Below, piece by piece: positions 30,130 to 39,217 of a DNA stretch of 64,000 bases (within the stretch, counting starts at the first letter, position 1; each line of letters starts with the position of its first letter). The notes under the pieces were generated by a model that saw nothing but the letters and a program-made list of their open reading frames with translations, searched no databases and had not been told where the DNA came from. Source of the DNA: DAOPYU01 sp942493245 (lineage in GTDB: Bacteria > Sumerlaeota > Sumerlaeia > UBA8349); assembly GCA_942493245.1 (NCBI GenBank), contig OW818685.1, forward strand, positions 4,030,001-4,094,000. Direction: 5' to 3'. The position numbers and the translations under genes are program-made.

Positions 30130-30405
30130 CCAGCCCGGAAAGGGCGGCCCATGTCAGCCCGGGGCAGAGCGAAGCGACGCCCCGGGTCGCATGTCCCCTT
30201 TTCCCCCAAAGGGCTGAAAGCCCGCTCCAAACGAAGCGGAACCCAGATGGTGGAATCGCGCAATCCCCCGAATCTCGCAAAGCCGCCAGGAACCGCAACC
30301 GCGCCAATCAGGAGATTGGCGATCCCAGAATGGCGCTTTCTTCACAAAACGCGAAGGCTGCAATTGTCACGGTTTTATTCGGTTGCGACTCCGCTGCGCC
30401 AGGGG
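30130..30405. repeat. Spacer repeats, 'AAAGGGCGGCCCATGTCAGCC' copy 3 and a 'TTGCGACTCCGCTGCG' unit
   Basis: 30130-30235 repeats the family seen at 24385-24480 (same AAAGGGCGGCCCATGT start, CCCGGGGC/GCCCCGGG palindrome, and AAAGGGCTGAAAG end). The unit CGGTTGCGACTCCGCTGCGC at about 30381-30400 repeats the element near 595 and 13360. No gene is seen in 30033-30605, and no cobalamin riboswitch core could be found before the metal transporter. Confidence 0.65.
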
Positions 30406-30488
30406 TTTTCCGTATCTCTTTGCGTTTTCACGCCTGTGCATTCTGTCGTTTGGGACGGCAGGCCCATCAGCAAACGGACAACTACCCG

Positions 30489-30518
30489 TTGACTCTATCC
30501 GGGCGGGGGAGATAGTAT
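30489..30518 (+). promoter_or_regulatory. Predicted promoter of the cobalt/nickel transporter operon
   Basis: TTGACT (30489-30494) and TAGTAT (30513-30518) with an 18-nt spacer, about 90 nt before the first start codon. An imperfect inverted repeat (CCCGTGAGTTTCACATTCAC) spans about 30547-30572 and could be an operator, but this is weak. Confidence 0.4.
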
Positions 30519-30605
30519 TTTGGACCGAAGCGGTTGACGCGATCTCCCGTGAGTTTCACATTCACCGGGAGGGTATTTTGACGAAATGTAAGGATAAAAT
30601 CTTCC

Positions 30606-31643
30606 ATGCACATGGCAGACGCGTTGATTTCCCCGCCGGTGGCGGGCGCGATGTGGGCCGCGACTGCGGGCCTGATCGCCCACTGTTCGCGCAAAATCCG
30701 GTCGGAACTCGACGAGCGCAAGGCGCCCCTCATGGGCGTGCTGGGCGCGTTCATCTTCTCGGCCCAGATGATCAACGTCTCCATCCCGGTCACCGGCTCG
30801 AGCGGGCACCTGGGCGGAGGCATGATTCTTTCGATTCTGTTAGGCCCCCACGCCGCTTTCATCACCATGACCTCGATCCTCACGGTCCAAGCGCTGTTTT
30901 TCGCCGACGGCGGCCTCCTGGCGCTCGGCTGTAACGTCTTCAACCTGGCGTTTTTTCCCTGCTTCATCGCCTACCCATTGATTTTCAAAAGAATCGTGGG
31001 GATGAACCCCACACCGGGTCGCCTCCTCACGGGGTCTATGCTGGCCTCGATTGTGGCGCTTCAGATGGGCGCGTTTTGCGTGGTACTCGAAACCCTGTTC
31101 TCCGGCATTACAGAATTGCCCTTCAAGCAATTCGCCCTCCTCATGCAACCGATCCACCTGCTCATCGGAGGAGTCGAAGGACTGGTGACAGCCGCAGTCG
31201 TGGGGATGGTGTGGAAAGCGCGCCCGGAAACACTGAATCTGGGCGCGAATGCGTACCCGGAGAGCGGCGTCTCTTACAAGAAACTGCTGGGGGGGCTGGC
31301 ATTGCTGACTTGTTTCACCGCCGGGTTCCTTTCGTGGTTTGCCTCCGCGCAGCCCGACGGGCTGGAGTGGGCCATGGCCCGAACTTCGGGGAAAGAAGAA
31401 CTGGCCGCACCGGAAAAAAACGTTTTCGCCACAGCTGAGGGGGTGCAACAGAAAACCGCGATCCTGCCCGATTACGATTACAAGCAATCGGAACCCTCGG
31501 AAGCGGCGGAGGAAATGACGGCCAGCGGGGGAGCCATCGCCCAGGTCGGAACCTCCGTCGCGGGTCTGGTCGGCGCGAGCCTGACACTGGCCCTGGTGGC
31601 CGCACTGGGATGGGCTTTGAGACTGCGTCGAACAACGGCTTGA
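30606..31643 (+). CDS. cbiM: Cobalt/nickel ECF-type transporter, CbiM-CbiN fusion (345 aa)
   Basis: Substrate-binding membrane component of a metal energy-coupling-factor importer. It begins MHMADALISPPVAGAMW, with the family's N-terminal Met-His used to bind the metal. The second ligand region is SSGHLGGGM. About seven membrane helices follow to residue 225. The C-terminal third carries a further helix, an SAQPDGLEWAM motif (the PDGLE hallmark of CbiN) and a final helix (about 315-340), so CbiM and CbiN are fused. Sequence cannot tell cobalt from nickel. It is first in an operon with cbiQ and cbiO. Confidence 0.88.
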   Translation: MHMADALISPPVAGAMWAATAGLIAHCSRKIRSELDERKAPLMGVLGAFIFSAQMINVSIPVTGSSGHLGGGMILSILLGPHAAFITMTSILTVQALFFADGGLLALGCNVFNLAFFPCFIAYPLIFKRIVGMNPTPGRLLTGSMLASIVALQMGAFCVVLETLFSGITELPFKQFALLMQPIHLLIGGVEGLVTAAVVGMVWKARPETLNLGANAYPESGVSYKKLLGGLALLTCFTAGFLSWFASAQPDGLEWAMARTSGKEELAAPEKNVFATAEGVQQKTAILPDYDYKQSEPSEAAEEMTASGGAIAQVGTSVAGLVGASLTLALVAALGWALRLRRTTA

Positions 31644-31716
31644 CCAACCGAGCGCCTCAACATGAACCTTGGCGGGGCGGGAAAATCCACACAGAAAGCG
31701 GTCCAAAACACCTCCC

Positions 31717-32529
31717 ATGCCGTCTCTGGAATCCGCCCTGCTGGACTTGAACACTCTGGAAGCCCTCGCCCTGAAGGCGACGCCGATCCACCGCTTGGAC
31801 CCGCGCGCCAAGGTGGTCACGGCGCTGGCCTACATGGTGACCGTGGTTTCGTTCGGTAAGTACGATCTTTCGGGATTATTGCCCCTGATCGCCTACCCGG
31901 TCGCACTGATCGCACTGGGCGACCTGCCGATCGGTCCCCTTCTGGGGAAGGTGCTGGTCGCGTCCCCCTTCGCGCTGCTCATCGGCGTTTTCAACCCCTT
32001 CCTGGACCGTGAGATCCTGGCGCAGGTGGGACCGGTTCATTTCTCGGGCGGGTGGATTTCCTGCCTCTCGATCCTGATGCGCTTCTGTTTCACGCTGTTG
32101 GCCGCGTTGATCCTGATTTCCACCACCGGCTTCAACAGCGTGTGCCTGGCGCTGACCCGCCTGCGCGTCCCCCAGGCGCTGACAGTGCAACTGATGCTCC
32201 TCTACCGGTACCTGTTCGTACTGGCGCAGGAGGCCTCGCGCATCCTGACCGCCTGGTCGTTGCGATCCATCGAGGGACGCCGGATGCCGTTGCGGGTCTT
32301 TGGCTCGCTGAGCGGCCAATGGCTGTTGCGCGCGCTGGACCGGGCCGAGCGGGTCCACCTGGCCATGCTCAGCCGCGGGTTCGACGGCACGATCCATCCG
32401 GTACGCACACTCCGCTTCGGCGCCGCCGACCTGCTGTTCATGCTGGGATGGATCGCTTTCTTCCTCCTGGCGCGTGGGTACAATCTGCCGAATCTTCTGG
32501 GACAGGCGGTGATGGGAATGTTCTCATGA
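31717..32529 (+). CDS. cbiQ: ECF transporter transmembrane protein CbiQ (270 aa)
   Basis: The T component couples the ATPase to the metal-binding unit. It opens with TPIHRLDPRAKVVTALAYM, the family's cytoplasmic start, followed by about five membrane helices, and has the coupling-helix motif AMLSRGFDG (the A-x-x-x-RG type of CbiQ). The start may be TTG at 31669 or ATG at 31717; I take 31717 because it fits the family length. Its stop overlaps the cbiO start by 4 nt (ATGA). Confidence 0.9.
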   Translation: MPSLESALLDLNTLEALALKATPIHRLDPRAKVVTALAYMVTVVSFGKYDLSGLLPLIAYPVALIALGDLPIGPLLGKVLVASPFALLIGVFNPFLDREILAQVGPVHFSGGWISCLSILMRFCFTLLAALILISTTGFNSVCLALTRLRVPQALTVQLMLLYRYLFVLAQEASRILTAWSLRSIEGRRMPLRVFGSLSGQWLLRALDRAERVHLAMLSRGFDGTIHPVRTLRFGAADLLFMLGWIAFFLLARGYNLPNLLGQAVMGMFS

Positions 32530-33293
32530 GCCATCATATTGTGGAGGTCAAAGACCTGAACTACACCTATCCGGGCGGCCCCCACGCCCTGCGGGGCGTT
32601 TCCTTCCGGATTCTCCACGGCGAGTCGGTCGGGATCATCGGGGCGAACGGCGCGGGAAAATCCACGCTCCTCCAGCATCTCAACGGCTACCTGGCGCCGA
32701 CACAGGGGAGCGTTCGCATCGGCGATTGCCCCCTGACCCGCGAGACGCTCCCCCAGATCCGCCGCACGGTCGGGATGGTGTTCCAGAACCCGGACGATCA
32801 GCTTTTCATGCCGACGGTCTATGAGGACGTGGCCTTCGGCCCGTCGAACCTGGGGCTGCCGCCCGAGGAAATCGAGGTCCGCGTCACCCAGGCCCTCGAA
32901 ACGGTGGGAGCGGACCACCTGCGCGACCGGATGCCGTGCCACCTGTCCGGGGGCGAAAAACGCTCGGTCGCCATCGCCACCGTCCTCTCGATGATGCCCG
33001 ACATCCTCGTGCTCGACGAACCCACCTCGAACCTCGACCCCCGTTCACGTCGCCAGATCCTCGAATTGTTGAAGACCTTCAAGCACACAAAAATCATCGC
33101 CACACACGATCTGGACATGATCCTGGACCTCTGCGAACGCACCATCGTGATCCACGGGGGACAGGTCACAGCGGACGGTCCGACCGAACAAATCTTCGGC
33201 GACCCGGACCTCCTGACCCGCAGCCACCTCGAAAAACCCTTCCGGATGCAGGCCTGCCCGGTTTGCGGAAAATCGGAAAAACCACAACACTGA
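32526..33293 (+). CDS. cbiO: ECF transporter ATP-binding protein CbiO (255 aa)
   Basis: ABC ATPase that powers the metal importer. Walker A GANGAGKST, Q-loop VFQNPDDQLFMPTVYEDVAFG (the NPDDQ form is typical of ECF ATPases), signature LSGGEKR, Walker B ILVLDEPTSNLD and switch His in IIATHDLDM are all intact. The C-terminus has a CPVCGKSEK tail with a CxxC pair, not needed for ABC function. The start overlaps the cbiQ stop, indicating translational coupling. Confidence 0.95.
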   Translation: MSHHIVEVKDLNYTYPGGPHALRGVSFRILHGESVGIIGANGAGKSTLLQHLNGYLAPTQGSVRIGDCPLTRETLPQIRRTVGMVFQNPDDQLFMPTVYEDVAFGPSNLGLPPEEIEVRVTQALETVGADHLRDRMPCHLSGGEKRSVAIATVLSMMPDILVLDEPTSNLDPRSRRQILELLKTFKHTKIIATHDLDMILDLCERTIVIHGGQVTADGPTEQIFGDPDLLTRSHLEKPFRMQACPVCGKSEKPQH

Positions 33294-33300
33294 AAATCCA

Positions 33301-33591
33301 TACCGCCAACGTCCCCGCCGGCCCACAGTTTGTACCGCCGGCGTCCTCGCCGGCAAGCGGTTTCGTACCGTCGGCACACCGGGTTCCGGTGGAGAAAAGA
33401 AAAAAACCGCAGAAAACACAGAACACGCAGGTAGGCGTAGGTTACAGACGAGAAGAATTCTTTTCGGTTATCTCCGAAAGTCGGAGTCATCTTCGGATTT
33501 TCTTTGTAAGGATGAAGAAACAGAAGAATCGGACAGGATAACGGGATCTACAGGATACGGCGAGTCTCGATTCGTATTCTGTTATCCTGCC
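33301..33591. repeat. Spacer repeats: 'ACCGCCGGCGTCC' units and 'ACAGGATAACGGGATC' unit
   Basis: GTACCGCCGGCGTCCTCGCC-type palindromic units sit at 33301-33322, 33331-33354 and in part near 33365. A pair of inverted units, ACAGGATAACGGGATCTACA and TCTGTTATCCTG, spans 33531-33591. No gene lies in 33294-33756. Confidence 0.65.
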
Positions 33592-33756
33592 AAATTCTTG
33601 AAAACTTTATTGCGCAAAGATTCTTCAAGAACATCTTGACAGAATCCGTTTACAATTTCACACTACAATCCGTTGTTCGATATTGAAGTACCGATCGCTC
33701 TCCTTGATAACATCATGCCGTATGACAGATAAAATTCGGAAAAGGACGTTTGAGCC

Positions 33757-36621
33757 ATGTCATTTTTCGGGACCTCGAAGCAAAAGTGGGGAATCCTGTT
33801 GGGGATCGTGTTGCTTGCCGGAATCGGGGCCATTTTTCTCCCAGGGAAGGGCGGAAAAAGCGTCTCTCGCGACCCACTGGCGGCGACCGATTCCCGGATT
33901 GAAACGCCGGAGGTTGTCCCCGAAACAAAAGATCCAGAAAAACCCTCCCCTGAGAAGACGAAGCAACCACCCGCCCCTCCCCCGCAAGCCTCCCCCCAGG
34001 AACGCCAGACGAGCGCGACGGCGCTGACGGTCCAGGTCGTCTGGAAAGACACGGGCGAGGGTATCCCTCATACGGATCTCACCTTGACGCCCCTGACCGA
34101 CGCGCGGGCGACCTCTGTGGGAAAAACGGTGACGGCCTCGACCCTGGCCAACGGACAAGCCCGACTGGCCTATCCGGACCATTACTCGTGGATTCGAATT
34201 GAAGCCCGCGCGACCACCGCAACGACGGCCCGGTTTCAGTTCGACACGCACACTCCCGAGTTCGCCCCCATCGCGAACGGAGAAAAACCGCTCCGGCTGG
34301 AGTTGCAGCGTCTCTACGGTGTGTTCGGCACGGTGTACGTGTCCGAGAAGGGACAGGTGCCACCCGTCCCGGCGGCCGGGGCGGAAGTGGCGCTCGCGAG
34401 CCAGAAGTTCGGAACCACGACCACCCTGGCCGATGCGATGGGGCGGTACGAATTTCGGCGCGTTTCGGACAATTTCCTGCGCCTGGCGGCCCGCTCGGGA
34501 AACCTGGTCACCAGCGGACGGGACATTGCGCTGAAGGGCGCAGGGTTCAACGGGCCGTTCGACCTTTACCTCCAACCGGGGGTTTCGGTGACGGTTCTGG
34601 TGAACGACAAAGCGTCCCTGCTCCCCATCCCGGGAGCAACGGTCGAGGCCTGTTATGGCGGCGAATTGCGCGTGTCGGCCCAAACGAACGCGGAGGGGTT
34701 CGTCGATCTTCCGACCCTTCCGGTCGGGCTGGCCACCCTGGCGGCCAGCGCTCCCGGTTATCAAACGGAAAAAGCGACAATGGACATCACGGGGAGTATG
34801 CAGGACGTCACGATCTTTTCCCTGAAACAAGGCGGGAAGGCCTTGATCCGGACCGTGGACGAGAAGGGCGTTCCGGTTCCGAATATCCATCTGAGTCTGA
34901 ACTGGACTCCCAATGCCGAAGGAACCCCGATTCAGACGGACGAGAAGGGCGAGTGTCGTGTGGAGGGATTGCCTCTGAATACCGGGATTTATGTGAGCCG
35001 AGAAAAGAAAAGTCAAGGTCCAGATTGTGGCTTTTCCTTGTTCGACGGTCATGAAAAGGAAGTTCGTGTGGTCGTGACAAAATTGGCGAAAGATTCGGAA
35101 CAGGCTGATCTGATCGGGTGGATCGGGGGAACGGTGGTGGACGAAGAAAACCGACCGATGGCAGGCGCCACCGTCCTCGCAACCCTGTATTTTGAAGGCC
35201 ACCGGCCGGAAGTCATCAAAACGTTGACGGATGCCTCCGGATATTTCCGGCTGGAAAACCTGAAATGCTGGAAAATACCGGAAGGGTGTCCACCCAAGAA
35301 TCAACCGGAATTGGCCGACCTCTGTTATACCGAACCGATTCAGCCCCCCCGTTTTTATTTACCCATCCCTGTTATTGTCAGTACAGAATCCTACAGGGTT
35401 GTCATCGCCCGGATTCAAATAGGGACGGAAAAACAGATCGTCTTGACCCGCCAAGGCGATTACAAAGGACGCGTTCTGGATAAGGAGACTGAACAACCGA
35501 TTTCCCAGTTCGATATCCTCTGTGTGGAACTCAACCAGCAATACCGGAAAAGGATCTTCTCCGAGACAGGCGAATTCACCTTGAGCGGCCAGGTAGTAGC
35601 AATCGAAGTCTCAGCGGAGGGCTACCAGGAAGAAACGGTGGAACTTTTCAAGTCCGAAATCAAGCCTGGAACCGAAAACAAGGATCTGGTCGTTTATCTG
35701 AAGAAAGGGGCGCCTCTGCAAGGTTATGTGGTGGATGAACAAACGCGCACCCCCCTGGAGAACGTGTTGGTGGGGTGCGGTTCCCGATATAAAGACAGTT
35801 TTACGGCCCATTACTTCAATGAGAAGTTCATAGATGAAGGTTATGCTGGATACACGAACGCGGAAGGTTATTTCGAGGTCGGCGCAACCTACAATCAAGG
35901 CGGACTGGTCTTTTACCGGTCGGATCGGGAAAAACTGTGCGTCTCGGTGGAGAACCTTGAACCGTATCGGGAAGCGGAGACCGGGCGGTTGGCCTTTCCG
36001 CTGAAACCGGCGGAACCTTGCGGTTCGACGGAGGTGATCTGGTTGAATCGAGGGGTCCCGGCCCCGCCCGCCTGGAAGGAACGAATTCATCTCCAGAAAA
36101 TAATTGGGACCAGAAACACTCCGTACCTTTCTTTCCTCAATCTCGCCGAGATTGAGAATCCTTCCTTCTCATACGCAAACGGCGTTTTCCGGTGGGACAA
36201 TCTGACAACCGGAGAGTACCAGGTCCGAGTCCCTCCCCTCCTGTCCGACGGGCAACTCGGTCCCGAGTCGTTGGCGTTCCGTTTTACGGTGAAGAGCCAG
36301 GAAACGACCCCGATTCGCTGGGGCGACGGGAATGCAGACTCGCTTTCCGGGCGGATTCTTAACGCGCAGAATCTTTCTTATTCGCGGGTGTACATCCGGT
36401 TATTGCAACCCCAAACGAGCCTATCAATACTCGATACAATTCAGGATTCCTTCAGTACGACAGATGGCACCTATCGGTTCGAAAGCCTCTTCCCGGGCGA
36501 GTACAAGATCCAAGTCACCGCGACTCCGTCGGAATATGGAGCATCCGACGAAAATCTTTACCAAGGGACCGTCCAGGTAAACGGCGCCACGCAATACGAC
36601 ATCCCGCTTGCCCCTCGATAG
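33757..36621 (+). CDS. Membrane-anchored protein of carboxypeptidase-regulatory-like domains, paralogue (954 aa)
   Basis: It has the same plan as the protein at 9375-11981. A membrane helix (about residues 11-29) is followed by a Pro/Glu/Lys-rich linker (about 45-90), then a string of CarboxypepD_reg-like beta domains with the recurring pattern 'GxVxDxxxxPxxGAxVxA ... TxAxGxYxxxxL' (for example GTVVDEENRPMAGATVLA then TDASGYFRLENL). Shared segments with the paralogue include GRYEFRR, NGPFDLYL, VLVND, GRVLDKET, GEFTL and SAEGYQEET. The C-terminus carries one extra module (SLSGRILNAQNLSYSRVYI ... TYRFESLFPGEYKI) that the other copy lacks. AAAAGGA precedes the start. No enzyme motif is seen; an envelope or surface structural role is inferred. 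Confidence 0.8.
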   Translation: MSFFGTSKQKWGILLGIVLLAGIGAIFLPGKGGKSVSRDPLAATDSRIETPEVVPETKDPEKPSPEKTKQPPAPPPQASPQERQTSATALTVQVVWKDTGEGIPHTDLTLTPLTDARATSVGKTVTASTLANGQARLAYPDHYSWIRIEARATTATTARFQFDTHTPEFAPIANGEKPLRLELQRLYGVFGTVYVSEKGQVPPVPAAGAEVALASQKFGTTTTLADAMGRYEFRRVSDNFLRLAARSGNLVTSGRDIALKGAGFNGPFDLYLQPGVSVTVLVNDKASLLPIPGATVEACYGGELRVSAQTNAEGFVDLPTLPVGLATLAASAPGYQTEKATMDITGSMQDVTIFSLKQGGKALIRTVDEKGVPVPNIHLSLNWTPNAEGTPIQTDEKGECRVEGLPLNTGIYVSREKKSQGPDCGFSLFDGHEKEVRVVVTKLAKDSEQADLIGWIGGTVVDEENRPMAGATVLATLYFEGHRPEVIKTLTDASGYFRLENLKCWKIPEGCPPKNQPELADLCYTEPIQPPRFYLPIPVIVSTESYRVVIARIQIGTEKQIVLTRQGDYKGRVLDKETEQPISQFDILCVELNQQYRKRIFSETGEFTLSGQVVAIEVSAEGYQEETVELFKSEIKPGTENKDLVVYLKKGAPLQGYVVDEQTRTPLENVLVGCGSRYKDSFTAHYFNEKFIDEGYAGYTNAEGYFEVGATYNQGGLVFYRSDREKLCVSVENLEPYREAETGRLAFPLKPAEPCGSTEVIWLNRGVPAPPAWKERIHLQKIIGTRNTPYLSFLNLAEIENPSFSYANGVFRWDNLTTGEYQVRVPPLLSDGQLGPESLAFRFTVKSQETTPIRWGDGNADSLSGRILNAQNLSYSRVYIRLLQPQTSLSILDTIQDSFSTTDGTYRFESLFPGEYKIQVTATPSEYGASDENLYQGTVQVNGATQYDIPLAPR

Positions 36622-36629
36622 AAGAAACG

Positions 36630-36662
36630 GGAGCCACACGAAAGTCGTTTTCGTGTGGCTCC
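36630..36662. terminator. Bidirectional-type hairpin between convergent genes
   Basis: GGAGCCACACGAAA (36630-36643) is perfectly inverted at 36649-36662. It lies between the stop of the plus-strand gene (36621) and that of ilvD (36711). There is no strong U tract on either side, so it may terminate weakly in both directions. Confidence 0.5.
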
Positions 36663-36710
36663 TGTATTATCGGGGGGGGGTATTGGTTTTCTATACTCTT
36701 TTCAACCCGC

Positions 36711-38537
36711 TCAATCCCACTTCAACACGCCGCCCGTGTTGGCGCTCGTCGCCATACGCGCGTACTTGGCCAGGTAACCCGTTTTGATACGCGGCTCGGG
36801 GGCTTTATACGTCTTCGCGCGCTCGGCCAGTTCCGCATCGCTCAGCCGCACGGCCAGTTTCTGGTTCGGCATGTCTATTTCGATGATGTCGCCCGTGCGC
36901 AGCAGGCCGATCGGACCACCCACCACCGCCTCGGGCGAGATGTGGCCGATACACGCGCCCGCCGTGCCACCCGAGAACCGCCCGTCGGTGATCAGCGCGC
37001 ATTGGCTGTCAAGACCCAGACCCTTGAGATAACTGGTCGGCGAAAGCATCTCCTGCATCCCCGGACCGCCCCGCGGCCCTTCGTTGCGGATCACCACCAC
37101 GTCGCCCGCCTTGACCTTGCCGCCCAGCAGGCCCTCGCACGCTTCTTCCTGACTCTCGAAAATCACCGCCGGGCCGCTGTGGACCAGCATTTCCGGCTTC
37201 ACCCCGGCCGTCTTGACCACCGCGCCCTCCGGCGCCAGGTTGCCGCGCAACACCGTCAGGCCACCCTCCTGGCTATACGCCTTGTCGCACGTCCGGATGC
37301 AGTCGTACGGGTCGAAACCCAGGTCCGGAATGTCGCGAACGCTCGCGTATTTTTTCTCGTGGCTCATCGCCGGGGTCAGGCGCTTGCCCGACGGCTGAAC
37401 CGCGGCCATCGCGAGCGCCTCAGGCGACGCCTTGTCCGAACGGATGTCCCACTCGGCGATCTGCTCGCCCAGCGTCTTGCCCAGCACCGTCGGCACCTCG
37501 GTCTTCAGCAGACCCGGACGCCCCCGCAGGACTTCACCCAGAATCGCATGAATGCCCCCCGCCTGATGCACATCCTCCATGTGGTAGTCGCACGATGGCG
37601 ACACCTTGCAGATGTTCGGCGTGCGGCGCGAAAGCGCATTCACCCGGTCTAGGTCGTACTCGATCCCCGCCTCGTGCGCCACGGCCAGCATGTGCAGAAG
37701 CGTGTTGGTCGAACCGCCCATCGCCATGTCGAGCACCATCGCGTTGTCGAACGCGTCGAGCGTACAGATTTTGCGGGGCAGAAGCGCATAATTCTCACCC
37801 TGGTCGCCAAACTCGCGCGCCATCGTGACAATCCGCTCGGAGGCCTTCTGGTAGATTTTCTTGCGCTCGGCGCTGGTGGCCAGCACCGTGCCGTTGCCCG
37901 GCAACGCCAGCCCGACCGCCTCGCACAGGCAGTTCATCGAGTTGGCCGTGAACATGCCCGAACACGACCCACAGGTCGGACAGGCGTAGTTCTCGATGTC
38001 GCCGAACTGCGCCTCGGTGATTTTCCCCACCGTCAGAGCGGCCACACCCGCGAACACGCTGATCAGGTCGGCCATCTTGCCATCGGGCATCCGGCCCGCC
38101 TCCATCGGCCCGCCCGAGGTGAAAATCGTCGGGATGTTCACCCGCATGGACGCCATCAGCATCCCCGGAATGATCTTGTCGCAGTTCGGGATGCAGATCA
38201 TGGCGTCGAAACAGTGCGCCCGCAGCATGGACTCGACCGCGTCGGCGATGATCTCACGCGAGGGGAGGGAATACTTCATGCCCGAGTGTCCCATGGCGAT
38301 CCCGTCGCAAATGCCGATGGTGTTGAACACAAACGGCACGCCTCCGGCGGCCCACACGCACTCTTTCACATACTCGGCCACCTGGTTCAGGTGGACGTGG
38401 CCCGGAATAATATCGGTATGCGAGCTGCAAATCGCGATAAACGGTTTCCCCATATCGGCGTCGGAAACCCCCGTCGCCTTCAAAAGACTGCGATGCGGGG
38501 CGCGCTCGATCCCCTTTTTCACCTGGTCGCTGAACAT
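36711..38537 (-). CDS. ilvD: Dihydroxy-acid dehydratase (608 aa)
   Basis: Iron-sulfur dehydratase of the common isoleucine/valine pathway. It has the family motifs CDKIIPGM (Cys119) and CPTCGSCSGMFTANSM (Cys186, Cys189, Cys192), plus GGSTNTLLHMLA and the C-terminal TDGRFSGGTAGACIGH with GPIGLL and GDIIEIDM. The 608-residue length is like the longer, E. coli-type form. The start at 38537 (MFSDQVKKG) has AAGGAG about 12 nt upstream; the longer frame upstream is not family-like. No ilvC or ilvB lies nearby. Confidence 0.95.
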   Translation of the reverse strand: MFSDQVKKGIERAPHRSLLKATGVSDADMGKPFIAICSSHTDIIPGHVHLNQVAEYVKECVWAAGGVPFVFNTIGICDGIAMGHSGMKYSLPSREIIADAVESMLRAHCFDAMICIPNCDKIIPGMLMASMRVNIPTIFTSGGPMEAGRMPDGKMADLISVFAGVAALTVGKITEAQFGDIENYACPTCGSCSGMFTANSMNCLCEAVGLALPGNGTVLATSAERKKIYQKASERIVTMAREFGDQGENYALLPRKICTLDAFDNAMVLDMAMGGSTNTLLHMLAVAHEAGIEYDLDRVNALSRRTPNICKVSPSCDYHMEDVHQAGGIHAILGEVLRGRPGLLKTEVPTVLGKTLGEQIAEWDIRSDKASPEALAMAAVQPSGKRLTPAMSHEKKYASVRDIPDLGFDPYDCIRTCDKAYSQEGGLTVLRGNLAPEGAVVKTAGVKPEMLVHSGPAVIFESQEEACEGLLGGKVKAGDVVVIRNEGPRGGPGMQEMLSPTSYLKGLGLDSQCALITDGRFSGGTAGACIGHISPEAVVGGPIGLLRTGDIIEIDMPNQKLAVRLSDAELAERAKTYKAPEPRIKTGYLAKYARMATSANTGGVLKWD

Positions 38538-38686
38538 GGCTGTTTTTCTCCTTAAAATTACTGGCGGTCCGGTTTTCCGGACCCCTGTTTTTTGCCGACA
38601 GCACGCGCCGACGGTCCGGTCTGCCGACAAGGCAACGGCGGGACTGCGAGAAACGACGTCGTTCCGGATCGGCAAAACTCGCCCCC

Positions 38687-38715
38687 ACCCTAACAAACCC
38701 GCCCCCGCTTGTCAA
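38687..38715 (-). promoter_or_regulatory. Predicted promoter of ilvD
   Basis: Minus strand: consensus TTGACA (38710-38715), a 17-nt spacer, then TAGGGT (38687-38692). The -10 is poor (3 of 6). The implied leader is about 140 nt. Confidence 0.35.
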
Positions 38716-38740
38716 AGCCTACTCGCGCCCCGTAGCTCCC

Positions 38741-38837
38741 GTACCGCCGACGTCCTCGCCGGCCCAAAGCAGTGCCGTACCGCAGGGGAGTCCCCGTCGG
38801 CTCAAAGCAGTGCTGTACCGCCGGCGTCCCCGCCGGC
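38741..38837. repeat. Three near-tandem 'GTACCGCCGGCGTCCCCGCC' units
   Basis: Units at 38741-38763, 38776-38801 and 38815-38837 are separated by CCAAAGCAGTGC-type spacers. Each is palindromic (GCCGGCG ... CGCCGGC). Single or double copies also lie at 33301-33354, 44290-44350, 46489-46512 and, inverted, about 50885-50908. Confidence 0.7.
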
Positions 38838-38922
38838 ATCGCGGTTGAATTTCCTCAATGCTCGAAACAACCGGGTCCAGGGGGGACGACGTGGGCAAAT
38901 GGACAGACGGGAAATCCGTCAG

Positions 38923-39217
38923 GAACTCCTCATTGTCCGGCGAATGATGAGGTTGTCGTTTGAGGAGGGATGCGGGAATTTCCCCGTCGCTGTAGAAGCA
39001 GGGATGGCTCGGAGGTGGCACGGGCGTCCCGCCCGTGAATGGTCAACGTTTTCGTCGGCTGGGCCGGGGATTTCTGCCCCCTTCTTCCGGAACTCCTTCA
39101 TGGGCGAGACGCCCATGCCACCTCAGAACCGCCTTCCTCATCTGCGTGAAGGTCCGCAAAGGGGGGATGTGGTGTCAGTAACCCAAAAGGTCATAAAGAC
39201 AATGAGGCGTTTCTGGG
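38923..39217. mobile_element. MITE-like non-autonomous element, copy 2 (complete)
   Basis: This is about 295 bp with imperfect terminal inverted repeats: GGAACTCCTCATTGTCC at the left end (38923-38939) and the inverted form AGACAATGAGGCGTTTCTGG at the right (about 39198-39217). Inside are two palindromic units in inverse orientation (39014-39042 and 39095-39122). It has no ORF worth naming. It aligns with 1-255, the right part of another copy. No clear target-site duplication was found by eye. Confidence 0.55.

Noticed and set aside
30033..30605. Possible cobalamin riboswitch before the metal transporter
   Set aside because: No B12-box-like core was found; the spacer is mostly dispersed repeats.
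38741..38837. Short CRISPR array
   Set aside because: The units are palindromic, spacers are short and alike, and no cas gene is nearby.
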